This document shows, one piece after another, positions 27,221-35,970 of a stretch of 64,000 nt of DNA. A program made the translations under genes and the position numbers. Where the stretch lies: assembly GCA_016787605.1 (NCBI GenBank), contig JAEUUE010000042.1, positions 47,003-111,002 on the forward strand, in the 5' to 3' direction. The notes below the pieces were generated by a model, which saw only the letters and a program-made list of their open reading frames with translations, was not told where the DNA came from and searched no databases. Source of the stretch: Cyclobacteriaceae bacterium (GTDB lineage Bacteria; Bacteroidota; Bacteroidia; Cytophagales; Cyclobacteriaceae). The first letter of the stretch is position 1, and each line of letters opens with the position of its first letter.

Positions 27221-30196
27221 TTATTTGATAATGATAATCAATCCTTTTCCTTTTGGTATGGTGAATCCATCGGCCAGGTTGATGGATTGTTTTTCCTGGA
27301 AATCCTGGATGCCGGGGGCTTCGGCGGTCGTGGTCGGCTTCAGGCCTAACGCTTTCCAATCGATGGTCAGTTTCACGTTCACATCCGATGCCGCCCAGCT
27401 GGCTACGGCCACCATCATGCGGTCATTACGCTTGTACACCGTGGCGAGCACTTCGGGGTTATTGGTCTTCACAGGATGAGGATCCACCCAGTAGCCGATC
27501 ATCTCCGATCCCTTCATACCGAAATCGTCCCACACCTTCCACAGGTGACTGGGGTCGCTGTTCTCCGTCCACGGCATGCGGTTGGTCATGCCATAGACCA
27601 TGCCCCTCCACGGGTTGCCGCCCTTTTCCAGCATCTCTCCCATCAGGCCAAACGGGATCCCGGAAACTTCGGTGATCCAGAAGTCAGGCTTGGAGTCGTA
27701 GTCGAAGTACTCACCGAACCATAGTCGGTTGAGGTAGGGAAAATGTTCGAGGTAGAGGTTGGCACTATTGTTGAACCCGTCTCGCTTGTTGTATTGGTTG
27801 GCCGAATGGAGGTCGATGATGCCCGGGCCGCGGTCGCTCTTCAGCACGCGCCGGATGCGCTTCATGGTAGTGCGGTCGAACGCCACGTCGTCGAGGTAGA
27901 TGCCGTCGATGCCCACATTCTTCACGAGCCAGTTCATGCCTTCCACGTAGTAGTTGTGCCACCGGCTCATGCCACTGTTGATGATGGCAGCGTCCTTCAG
28001 CTCGGGCACAAACCACGCGGCGATGTAGTTGTCTCCGAGGTGCTCCTGCAGCCACGAGAAGCCACCCCCGGCGCCGGGAGAATAGATCTCGGTGCCCAGG
28101 CTGCGCAACGCCGGTGTTTCATACGCCCTGTTGGAGAGTTCTCTGACAGTGTTGTAGATTTTGACCTTGAGCCCTTTTTGATGTGCCTCGTCGATGTAGG
28201 CTTTCATTTCCTTCACGCGGAGGAACGGGTAGTTGATATAGGGATTGATTTCATTGGCGTGGTGGATGTTGGCTACCGTGGCACCGCGACGCAGGATGGT
28301 GTCCACCGGGCTGTACTTATGATAGAAGCGAGTCTTCCACTGGAAGTCGGTGTCAAGGGTGTGGAAAGGCGTGAGGAGCAGCGTGAAGTTGTAGTACAGC
28401 GTCTCCCCTGCCTTCATCTCGCGGGCGCCGCTGTAGGCCGTGAGCGTGGCCGTCATGGCATTCTCCGTGATGGTAATTCCACCCTTGCCCTCGTTGCCCC
28501 ACGACGGCGGGAGGTTGAGCGGCTTCTGCAGGTAGAAGTTCGTGTTGAGTGGCCGCACGTAGTTTTCCGCGCGCAGTGAAAACTGCATGCCGCCGTTGAC
28601 ATCGCCGATCCAGGCGCCATCCTGGTTTTCCGTCGCCACATCCCAGTTCCATTTGAAATTGGCCGGGCGCAGGCCACCCCGTTGCCCCAGGCCCATCATG
28701 TACTTCGCGAAGGGCTTGCGAATCGGCATGCGCATCCACGTATCCCCGAGTCGGACATCCTTCAGTGCCGTCAGCTTCATGGTGTACATCACGAAGCCAT
28801 CGAACTCCAGGCGGCCGCTTACCTCGAGCGAGAGCGACTCGTTTCCGGTGGTGGCCGACCAGCTCGCGGCGCCATCAGACTCTTTACGGATTTCCAGCTT
28901 CTTCGACGGCGTCCACCGCATCGGCGTCTTGTTGGCTCGAAGGGCCTGGAACTCAAACGGTGCCGACAGCAACGGCTTGCCCAGGTTAGCCATTCGCGTC
29001 ATGTACTGCGAGAAGTAGGTCGTCACCTGCTTGGGTAAACCATTCTCAGAGATCTCCAGTTTTCTGCCTAGGATGGCGAGCGAGTTGCCTTTGAGTTCGA
29101 TGGGAGCGTAGGGAGCAATCACTTCATTGGTGGCCGCCAGCGTGGAGTTGAGCCAGGCCAGGCGCGTCTGCTTCCAGGGTTCGTCGATCCCGCCATTCGG
29201 TGCCGTGTTTTCAGTTACCGTCAACCGGATGGTTATATTCCTGGGCTCCGCTCCTTCTCCCCGTACGGTAGCTGTGCCGGTGTATTCTCCAGCAGCAGTA
29301 TTGCCTGGAACGGTCAGCAGGCACCACAGCGCCTGGACATTCCCGGCTTCGACATCGAGGTCCTTCTCAAACGGCTGCCCGTTCCACGCGATGCCCGTGG
29401 TGTTGAGGCACGACAGCCCCGATCCGGCGATGGTGCCCTTTGGACCGGTGAGGTCGGAGAAACTCACCTTCACATTCTCCACTTTACCCGCATGAGCCCA
29501 GAGCCCGAGTTGAAACGCGTAATTCTCTCCCTTATCGGCCGTTCCCTCAAAGACATCTGACGGTCCGCGGAGAATCCAGCGCTGGGGAAGATCGGTGCGC
29601 ATCTTCACCGGGAACATCCGGTCTTCGGGGAAAACCAGGAAGGGTTTGCCCGCGCTCTTCTCGCGAAGGGCGTCGGTAGCCGCCTGCGTGGCGATCACCT
29701 CCATCGGGTAGAAACTGTTGAGAGCGTCGATGCTCTGAAATTCTTTTACCGTCGCCGTCACCGGCTTCGTGGTCATCTGCGCCGCCCACACCGGGGCTGC
29801 GGTCTCTTTGTACTCCGGGTAAATAACCGTAGGATAATTCGAGCGGCCTTTTGTATAGTACTTGAGGTAATAGACAAAATATATACCCCCGCCGGCTGCA
29901 GGCTCGAAGAAGACCTCTCCGTATTCCCGGTTGACCGTCCTCCGACCCACATTGGCTATCAGATTGCCTTTCTCGTCCGTGACAAGGATCATCTTCCGCT
30001 CCGGGTTCAGGTCGCGGCGCCGCCATTCAATTCGTACGGATGCCGATTTCCCCGGGGCAGGGACCGTCACCACGGCCCGGTGGTTGCCCAGCGAGTCGGG
30101 ATTCCAGCAGTTCTCGCAGACGGTGTAAGGGATTTCCTGGGAAAAGGCAGAAAAAGCAGCCAGGCAGACAAAGAGTGCAGCAAAGAGGGAGCGCAT
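27221..30196 (-). CDS. Large exported glycoside-hydrolase-like protein (DUF6067 type)
   Basis: A 991-residue protein with a signal peptide (MRSLFAALFVCLAAFSAFSQ). The first 330 residues are beta-rich and include an Ig-like segment ('NTAAGEYTGTATVRGEG'). The middle is a beta-sandwich of the kind seen before glycosidase barrels. Residues about 600-900 look like a (beta/alpha)8 barrel: 'YPFLRVKEMKAYIDEAHQKG', 'VGIDGIYLDDVAFDRTT' and 'GIIDLHSANQYN'. The Asp pair in YLDDVAF is a plausible catalytic or substrate residue. The match is to DUF6067-type glycoside hydrolases from memory; substrate and even activity are not established. It is upstream of the DUF5107 gene. Confidence 0.78.
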   Translation of the reverse strand: MRSLFAALFVCLAAFSAFSQEIPYTVCENCWNPDSLGNHRAVVTVPAPGKSASVRIEWRRRDLNPERKMILVTDEKGNLIANVGRRTVNREYGEVFFEPAAGGGIYFVYYLKYYTKGRSNYPTVIYPEYKETAAPVWAAQMTTKPVTATVKEFQSIDALNSFYPMEVIATQAATDALREKSAGKPFLVFPEDRMFPVKMRTDLPQRWILRGPSDVFEGTADKGENYAFQLGLWAHAGKVENVKVSFSDLTGPKGTIAGSGLSCLNTTGIAWNGQPFEKDLDVEAGNVQALWCLLTVPGNTAAGEYTGTATVRGEGAEPRNITIRLTVTENTAPNGGIDEPWKQTRLAWLNSTLAATNEVIAPYAPIELKGNSLAILGRKLEISENGLPKQVTTYFSQYMTRMANLGKPLLSAPFEFQALRANKTPMRWTPSKKLEIRKESDGAASWSATTGNESLSLEVSGRLEFDGFVMYTMKLTALKDVRLGDTWMRMPIRKPFAKYMMGLGQRGGLRPANFKWNWDVATENQDGAWIGDVNGGMQFSLRAENYVRPLNTNFYLQKPLNLPPSWGNEGKGGITITENAMTATLTAYSGAREMKAGETLYYNFTLLLTPFHTLDTDFQWKTRFYHKYSPVDTILRRGATVANIHHANEINPYINYPFLRVKEMKAYIDEAHQKGLKVKIYNTVRELSNRAYETPALRSLGTEIYSPGAGGGFSWLQEHLGDNYIAAWFVPELKDAAIINSGMSRWHNYYVEGMNWLVKNVGIDGIYLDDVAFDRTTMKRIRRVLKSDRGPGIIDLHSANQYNKRDGFNNSANLYLEHFPYLNRLWFGEYFDYDSKPDFWITEVSGIPFGLMGEMLEKGGNPWRGMVYGMTNRMPWTENSDPSHLWKVWDDFGMKGSEMIGYWVDPHPVKTNNPEVLATVYKRNDRMMVAVASWAASDVNVKLTIDWKALGLKPTTTAEAPGIQDFQEKQSINLADGFTIPKGKGLIIIIK

Positions 30197-30239
30197 CAGG
30201 GGTTGTTAGGTGGACTAAAATTAGGCAATCAATCTGAAC

Positions 30240-30460
30240 TAGAAGACGCTGGCTGGGAAGCCGGGGAGCGGGATAACAAGGTAGCCAGTTGCCGGGTTGC
30301 CAGATTGCCAGTTGCCGGGGTGCCAAGTAACTGGAATGCCAGCGCGTCCAGAGTCAATCCCGTGATCAGAAAATAAGGTGATCAGGTTATCCGTTCATCC
30401 GGTTACCCGGCCACCATGCCATCCGGCCACCTGGCTATCCGGTTACCCGGCCATCCGATT
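30240..30460. repeat. Degenerate 8-10-base CCGG-TTAC/GGTAGCC repeats in a 428-base gap
   Basis: The gap 30197-30624 has no credible gene. From about 30240 to 30340 the plus strand repeats words like GTTGCCGG and GTAGCCAG. From 30380 to 30455 it carries the reverse-complement style, CCGGTTACCCGGCCACC and CTGGCTATCCGG. The two blocks form an inverted arrangement around 30360. The same words recur at 36960-37195. Short frames through them read as P-x-T-x-L-P-G-like text and are not genes. Function is unknown. Confidence 0.65.
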
Positions 30461-30624
30461 GGGAGGATCGTTGTTCCCCTTCAGGGGTCAGGGGCGGGGG
30501 AAAATGGTGACGTCAAGAGTATCCCCCACCCCTTACCCTCATCGACAAGCTCTGAGCAGGCCTAAAGGGGGATGACTATTTCAGCTTAACGTGAGACCTT
30601 TTAGCTTGCAAAGCCATACTCTCT

Positions 30625-31800
30625 ATGAAGCCACTATCAGAATTACGCGCAGAAACGCCCGGTTGCGAATCTCGCATCCACTTCAACAACGCCGGCGCGG
30701 CGCTGATGCCGAAGCCCGTCATTGACATCCAGAAGAAATACCTCGACCTGGAAGCGCAGCTCGGCGGGTACGAGGCGGCGGATGCGTCGAAAGCGGAAAT
30801 CGAAGGGTTCTATACGTCCATGGGCGAGCTGCTGGGCTGCGGACCGCACAACATCGCCTTCACGTCCAGCGCCACCAACGCCTATGCGCGGGCGCTCTCG
30901 TGCATCGCGTTCAAGCCCGGCGACACCATCCTCATCGCCAACGAAGACTACATCTCCAACCAACTGGCGTTCCTTTCCATGGAACGGCGGCTCGGCGTTC
31001 GGCTGCTGCGTGCCGACAGTTTGCCCGAAGGAGGCGTCGACGTAGACAATATGCGTGCGCTGATGGATGCACACAAGCCGCGGCTCGTGTCGCTCACCCA
31101 CGTGCCCACCAACACCGGGCTGGTTCAGCCGGTGGAAGAAGTGGGTAAGTTGTGCCGCGAGCGAAACATTCTTTACCTCGTCGATGGCTGCCAGAGCGCG
31201 GGACAGATTCCCGTGGATATGAAGAAGATCGGTTGCGATTTCTTTTCCGGCACGTTCAGAAAATTCCTGCGCGGGCCGCGGGGTGCGGGGTTTCTCTTTA
31301 TCTCCGACAACATCCTCAACCAGGACATCTGGCCACTATATGTCGACATGCGAGGGGCCAACTGGACCGATCCCAACGAATTCACGCTTCGCAAAGACGG
31401 CGGCCGTTTCGAAGACTGGGAGTTTCCCTACGGGCTTGTGCTGGGCTCGCGCGAGGCCGTTCGCTATGCGCTCAATGTGGGCATAGCCGAGATTGAAAAG
31501 CGCAACGTGGCCCTGTGCGCAAAGGTACGCGACGGGTTGCTGGACCTGGGGCTGCACATTCTTGACAAGGGCAAACGCCAGAGCAGCATCATCACGGTGA
31601 ACTTACCCGGGAAGAATCCCACCGAAGTCTTGCAGCAGTTGCGTGAGCGGAAAGTAAACACCAGCATCAGCTACCGGGGGTATGCCGTGATCGATTATGA
31701 CGCAAAAGGGGTGACTTGGGGACTTCGTATCTCCCCGCACTATTATAATAGTGAAGAGGAGGTATCCCAATTGATGCAATCCTTGCAGCAGATTCTCTAA
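30625..31800 (+). CDS. Aminotransferase class V family protein
   Basis: A 391-residue fold-type I PLP enzyme. The PLP lysine is Lys213 in SGTFRKFLRGPRGAGF, and Asp187 in VDGCQSAGQIPVD contacts the cofactor. 'AFTSSATNAYARALS' forms the phosphate loop. The family includes SufS/NifS desulfurases and isopenicillin N epimerase-like enzymes. The FLRGPRG motif is nearer to the epimerase/selenocysteine-lyase-like branch than to SufS, and no Fe-S assembly genes are adjacent. The reaction is uncertain. A variant -7 box, TAGCTTGC, lies at 30602-30609. The Rieske gene follows 22 bases later. Confidence 0.87.
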   Translation: MKPLSELRAETPGCESRIHFNNAGAALMPKPVIDIQKKYLDLEAQLGGYEAADASKAEIEGFYTSMGELLGCGPHNIAFTSSATNAYARALSCIAFKPGDTILIANEDYISNQLAFLSMERRLGVRLLRADSLPEGGVDVDNMRALMDAHKPRLVSLTHVPTNTGLVQPVEEVGKLCRERNILYLVDGCQSAGQIPVDMKKIGCDFFSGTFRKFLRGPRGAGFLFISDNILNQDIWPLYVDMRGANWTDPNEFTLRKDGGRFEDWEFPYGLVLGSREAVRYALNVGIAEIEKRNVALCAKVRDGLLDLGLHILDKGKRQSSIITVNLPGKNPTEVLQQLRERKVNTSISYRGYAVIDYDAKGVTWGLRISPHYYNSEEEVSQLMQSLQQIL

Positions 31801-31822
31801 CTTCCCCGACCTAATCCGAACC

Positions 31823-32257
31823 ATGGAAAGAAACGAATTCCTTCGACTGCTTGGCACTGCCGGCATCGCGGTCTGCGCCGGCTGTTCACTCGAGTCTTGT
31901 TCCAGCTCTTCCGATCCTGCACCGTCCGGTAACCCGGGGCCGTCGGGCATCGACTTCACCCTCGATCTCACCGCGCCCGCCAATACGGCATTGAATAGCG
32001 ATGGCGGCTTTGTCTACAACAGCGGCGTGATTGTCGTGTGCCTCAGCGCATCCTTGAAGGTGTACACGGCGGTAAGCCAGGCCTGCACGCACCAGGGCAC
32101 CACCATCGGCTTCGACGCCGCCAACGGCAATTTTCTTTGCCCTGCCCATGGCAGCCGATTCAGCACAAACGGCGCGGTAGTCAATGGCCCGGCGGCAACA
32201 TCCTTGCGAAAATTCAATACCTCGCTGACGGGGACGAATCTGAGGGTGTTTGCGTAA
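31823..32257 (+). CDS. Exported Rieske [2Fe-2S] protein
   Basis: A 144-residue Rieske-domain protein. The cluster ligands are Cys88-x-His90 (ACTHQG) and Cys106-x2-His109 (LCPAHGSRFS), a complete set. The N-terminus is hydrophobic with two cysteines (VCAGC), which suggests a lipoprotein, followed by a Ser/Pro-rich linker. It is likely an electron carrier on the periplasmic side, of the small stand-alone type rather than a cytochrome bc subunit. No bc-complex genes are nearby. It lies downstream of the aminotransferase and may be co-transcribed. Confidence 0.88.
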   Translation: MERNEFLRLLGTAGIAVCAGCSLESCSSSSDPAPSGNPGPSGIDFTLDLTAPANTALNSDGGFVYNSGVIVVCLSASLKVYTAVSQACTHQGTTIGFDAANGNFLCPAHGSRFSTNGAVVNGPAATSLRKFNTSLTGTNLRVFA

Positions 32258-32313
32258 TTGCTAAGGCCTTGACGCCTCTGCAAGGGTGCTCATCTATTAG
32301 AAGTTTACCCTAG

Positions 32314-32970
32314 TTAAAATGTTATTGGGATAACCATTCCTACCGGCACTGGCTTACCTCGTTGATATGCAGGTTTCCAGTCCGGCAGAAGTTTCATAAC
32401 CCGTAGTGCTTCCTCGTCACAGCCATATCCAATTCCATTGAGTACTTTAAAATTGCCCATAGTACCATCTGGCATTACCGTGAAACGAACACTCACCTTT
32501 CCATGTACGTTATTGTTCTTGGCTGAGTCAGGATACTGCAGATTTGCACTAAGAAAATCGATTAACATGTTTATTCCACCAGGGAATTCGGCTGGGTCTT
32601 CTACGATTGCTAAGTATGGGGTATTATTTTCAGTTACTGGTGGCTTTAGAAAACCCTTAAGGTCCGGGTAATAGTCTCTCTTCCGAATGTATTTGGCTTG
32701 TATGAAGTTGTTCTTGGTTCCCAAAAAAATTCTGAGTGAGTCTGGTACAGTTTCTAATGAATCATTTGAAAATTTACATATCAATGTGTTGTTCATCGTG
32801 TATTCAAAGATATCACCCACAAATCGACGGGCAGCAGTATCAATTCTCGCTATTCGATAATGAGTAGCAAGTTCCGGCATTGTGATTTCACCTTTTTGGT
32901 TGTAATAAAGTGTTGACTGTCCAGCTACTCTAATACTGATGAAAAAGAAGAGTAAAGAGATGTGTCTCAT
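32314..32970 (-). CDS. TonB C-terminal domain protein
   Basis: A 218-residue exported protein with an N-terminal signal-like segment (MRHISLLFFFISIRVAG). The last 90 residues form a TonB_C domain: 'NNNVHGKVSVRFTVMPDGT', 'EEALRVMKLLPDWKPAYQRG' and a C-terminal 'VGMVIPITF'. It lacks the usual membrane anchor and proline-rich linker of an energy-transducing TonB, as many short Bacteroidota homologues do. Its role may therefore be structural or regulatory. The gene and its upstream flank are clearly more AT-rich than the neighbours, which may mean recent acquisition. Confidence 0.82.
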   Translation of the reverse strand: MRHISLLFFFISIRVAGQSTLYYNQKGEITMPELATHYRIARIDTAARRFVGDIFEYTMNNTLICKFSNDSLETVPDSLRIFLGTKNNFIQAKYIRKRDYYPDLKGFLKPPVTENNTPYLAIVEDPAEFPGGINMLIDFLSANLQYPDSAKNNNVHGKVSVRFTVMPDGTMGNFKVLNGIGYGCDEEALRVMKLLPDWKPAYQRGKPVPVGMVIPITF

Positions 32971-33133
32971 GAAAAGTCTATGGGAAAAATCTGTATCCTA
33001 ATATACAATGCCCAATATCTAAAATATAAAATCCTAACATCGCAAACATCCTTCGTTGCAATTGCGCCCCACCATGAACTAAAACTCGCCTCCTCTGCGA
33101 GCAAGCACCGGTAACATTCGACAAGCTCAGGAT

Positions 33134-35947
33134 CTACAGTCCTAACATTACAAAAGCCCCCCAGTAATAAGGATCCTTATACTTTGGATTCGCCCTCAGC
33201 TGGGCCTGCGCCTGCTTGAAGGCAGTGAGCTTGTTGCCGGTCTTGGTCCAGTTGGCGTAGAAGCTGGTCATCAGCAGCTGGGTGGCGGCATCGTCAACTT
33301 TCCACAAACTCATGAGCAGGGTTCGGGCGCCGGCTACCTGGAAGGCGCGCTGCAACCCGTACACACCTTCGCCGGCACGCACTTCGCCCAGGCCGGTTTC
33401 GCAGGCGCTCAGGACGAGCAGCGTGGTGCCCTCGAGGTTGAGGTTCATGGCCTCGTAGGCGGTCAGGACGCCGTTGTTGCTGCCGCTCAGGTCAGCGCGC
33501 TTCTCTTCTTTCGTCGGGTCCGGGGCACCGGCCAGGATCAAGCCCGACCGCAACAGCGGGTTGTTCTTCGCATGCTCGGCGCTCACCCCCATAGCATCGC
33601 CCTCGCTGTCGGGCAGGAAGTACCCGTGCGTGGCGATGTGCACCAGCGTCGGTCCTTTCAAGGATTTGATGCTGGCTTCGTTGGCCTCGCCGCCGGAAAC
33701 CCGGTCGATGGAGTAACCGGCCGTCTTCAGCACGCCGCCCACAGCTTCCATCTCCGCCTTGGTGCCCGGAAGTTCAGGAGCTGCACCGCCAAAGTCAGGG
33801 AAGCCGAGCAGGAAGGCGGTTTTCGGAGCAGGAGGACGTTTCATTTTAACGTCGGCGAGATCGCGGGTATTCCCCACGATCACGATGTTGTACAGGTTGC
33901 CCAGGTAATCGCCGCCCGTCTTGCGGATGGTGTTTACGTTCAACTGGGCATAAACGCCGTCGGGAGAAAAGTAAAGGGTCTTCTTGCCGGCGAGCAGCGG
34001 ATCGAGCTTCGACCAGAACTGGATGTACGAAAACTCGTCGGGGATGCGCTGGAGGATAACATTCTTGTAGTACTTGGCGAAGCGGGTCTCCAGGTCTTTG
34101 CCGTTGTCGAGCACGACCACCTTGGGCGCCGCGCCCTTGGTCAGCACCACCATGGCGTAGCGCGCGTCGGTGGTGAGGTCTTTGTCGAACTTCCTCAAGC
34201 GGATCACGTCCACCACGGCCTCGGTATCGCCGATCAGCGACGCGACGGTCTTCATGTCGGCCCGCTCCACAGAGTACCCTTTCGAAAACGCAGTCGACTT
34301 CGCTGACAAAGCTTTCTCCCGGTCATTGGCATCTTTTTCCAGTGCCGCGATGTCCACTTTCTGATTGGTGAGCTCTTCCTTCGACAGGGAATAGTACCGT
34401 GCCAGCGCTTCTTTCTTGTCGAGCCAGGCGAGGTAATCTTGCACGAGCGCCTCGTCGCCGCTGTTGAGGATGGCCTGCTTCACTTTGTTCGTGGAGTTGA
34501 GCAGCAGGCCCTTGGTGGCCATCTGGTATTCAAACATCGTCTGCAGGAGGGCCGGGTTGGCCGTGCTCGCCTCGAGGCAATAGTTATAGTAGCGCTGGAA
34601 CCGCGGCTGAAGTACGTCCCAGTATTTCGTCTTCTCCGCCTCGCTCATGGGCGGGAAGTAGCGGTTGATGAAGTCCATCGACTTGCCCATGGCGGCCGAG
34701 TAAAACTCATTGGCCTTCGCCAGGTCGCCCTTCTTCCAGTAGAGTATGCCGAGGTCTTCCTGTGACTTCACATAATCGGGATGACTGTCGCCCAGCGCGG
34801 TACCCCGGATGGTCAGCGCCTGCTGCAAGTTCTTTTCGGCATCCTCCATCCGGCCTTGCATGCGGTAGAAGTTGCCGAGGTCGTTGAGCACCTTGGCATA
34901 GTTGTGATTCTGGTCCCCGAACCGGGCCTTGTACACGTTGGCGGAATTCTGGAGATAGCCTTCCACTTTCTCCAGTTTGCCCATCTGGATGTAGAGCAGG
35001 GCGAGGTTGTTGAGCACGCCAGCGTAGTAGGGATTGCTGCTGCCCAGCGCCTTCTCCAGGCCCAGGTAGATCGCTTCAGCGTCGGCCAGCTTGCCGGTCT
35101 GCTGGTAGAGCAGCGCCAGGTTGGACTTGAAGCCGACCTGGTTGCGCAGGTCTTTTTTCTTGAGCTTGTCGAGGACGGCGGAAGCTTTCTTCAGGTTTTC
35201 GATGGCTGCATCATACCGGCCGATCTCCGAGAACAGGATGGCCTGGTTGTTCAACGCCACGGCATACTCCTGGCTCCCGGTGCCGAGGCGGTTTTCAATG
35301 GTCTTCAGCGCCTGGTCGAAATAGCTTTCCGACTCCTGGTAGCGGGCGTATTCCTGCATGAGCACCCCCACGTTGTTCAGGGACGAGGCGTAGGCCTTGC
35401 TGTTCTTGCCGAGCGTATTCTCCCGCAACGTCATGGCTTCCAGCGTCGATTTCTCCGCGGAGTTGAACCGGCCCATGGTGGCATAGAGCAAGCCGAGGTC
35501 CGCATGCACTTTGCTGTAGTTGATCTCGCCTGTCAGCCCTTCCGATTCATATGCCTGCTGTGCCGTGATAAAGGCAGCTTCCGCGGCCGGGTAAGCACGG
35601 CTCTCATAGAGCTTCTCGGCAATATCGAGCAGGTCGCGACAACGTTGCGCCGGTGTCTTCTCGCTGCTGCTCTTGGTGATGCTGCTCACGCTCGTCACCG
35701 TCTTCACCACCGTCTCGCCCGCGTCGCGGATGTCCATCATCCCCGAGTTGTCGATGACAGAGATGGCATAGTTGAAATCCGACGAGTCCACCCGCGTACG
35801 CTCCTCCTCCAGATCCCCGCTCGCGATCTTCTTCCCCCGGTCAACCTGCTTCTGCAGAATATCCGGAAACTGAGCACTCGCTGAAAATGCCACCAGTAAA
35901 CAAATAGCCATCAAGCCAAGACCCCGTACTCGTTCAATCGATCTCAT
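33134..35947 (-). CDS. Exported TPR and CHAT-domain protein (caspase-like)
   Basis: A 937-residue protein with a signal peptide ending near ASAQ. Residues about 100-430 hold some eight tetratricopeptide repeats ('AYASSLNNVGVLMQEYARYQE', 'YYAGVLNNLALLYIQMGKL'). Residues about 620-937 form a CHAT domain, a clan CD cysteine-peptidase fold. The catalytic dyad is visible: His774 in HIATHGYF and Cys849 in LSACETGLG. 'LLMSLWKVDDAATQLLM' is also typical. Such proteins may be periplasmic proteases activated through the TPR part. Target and partner are unknown, and no gasdermin or CRISPR gene is nearby. Confidence 0.88.
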   Translation of the reverse strand: MRSIERVRGLGLMAICLLVAFSASAQFPDILQKQVDRGKKIASGDLEEERTRVDSSDFNYAISVIDNSGMMDIRDAGETVVKTVTSVSSITKSSSEKTPAQRCRDLLDIAEKLYESRAYPAAEAAFITAQQAYESEGLTGEINYSKVHADLGLLYATMGRFNSAEKSTLEAMTLRENTLGKNSKAYASSLNNVGVLMQEYARYQESESYFDQALKTIENRLGTGSQEYAVALNNQAILFSEIGRYDAAIENLKKASAVLDKLKKKDLRNQVGFKSNLALLYQQTGKLADAEAIYLGLEKALGSSNPYYAGVLNNLALLYIQMGKLEKVEGYLQNSANVYKARFGDQNHNYAKVLNDLGNFYRMQGRMEDAEKNLQQALTIRGTALGDSHPDYVKSQEDLGILYWKKGDLAKANEFYSAAMGKSMDFINRYFPPMSEAEKTKYWDVLQPRFQRYYNYCLEASTANPALLQTMFEYQMATKGLLLNSTNKVKQAILNSGDEALVQDYLAWLDKKEALARYYSLSKEELTNQKVDIAALEKDANDREKALSAKSTAFSKGYSVERADMKTVASLIGDTEAVVDVIRLRKFDKDLTTDARYAMVVLTKGAAPKVVVLDNGKDLETRFAKYYKNVILQRIPDEFSYIQFWSKLDPLLAGKKTLYFSPDGVYAQLNVNTIRKTGGDYLGNLYNIVIVGNTRDLADVKMKRPPAPKTAFLLGFPDFGGAAPELPGTKAEMEAVGGVLKTAGYSIDRVSGGEANEASIKSLKGPTLVHIATHGYFLPDSEGDAMGVSAEHAKNNPLLRSGLILAGAPDPTKEEKRADLSGSNNGVLTAYEAMNLNLEGTTLLVLSACETGLGEVRAGEGVYGLQRAFQVAGARTLLMSLWKVDDAATQLLMTSFYANWTKTGNKLTAFKQAQAQLRANPKYKDPYYWGAFVMLGL

Positions 35948-35970
35948 ATCTAAATCTTTAAATCTCTAAA

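Noticed and set aside
30378-30575. Small protein with repeated Pro/Thr/Leu text in the repeat gap
   Set aside because: It is produced by degenerate intergenic repeats. Such text is a known source of spurious small proteins.
34781-35884. 367-codon plus-strand frame inside the CHAT gene region
   Set aside because: It is antisense to the TPR repeats, and its apparent periodicity merely reflects those repeats.
33134-35947. CHAT protease of a phage-defence system
   Set aside because: The protein has a signal peptide and its neighbours are metabolic or envelope genes. No effector, Cas or gasdermin gene is near.
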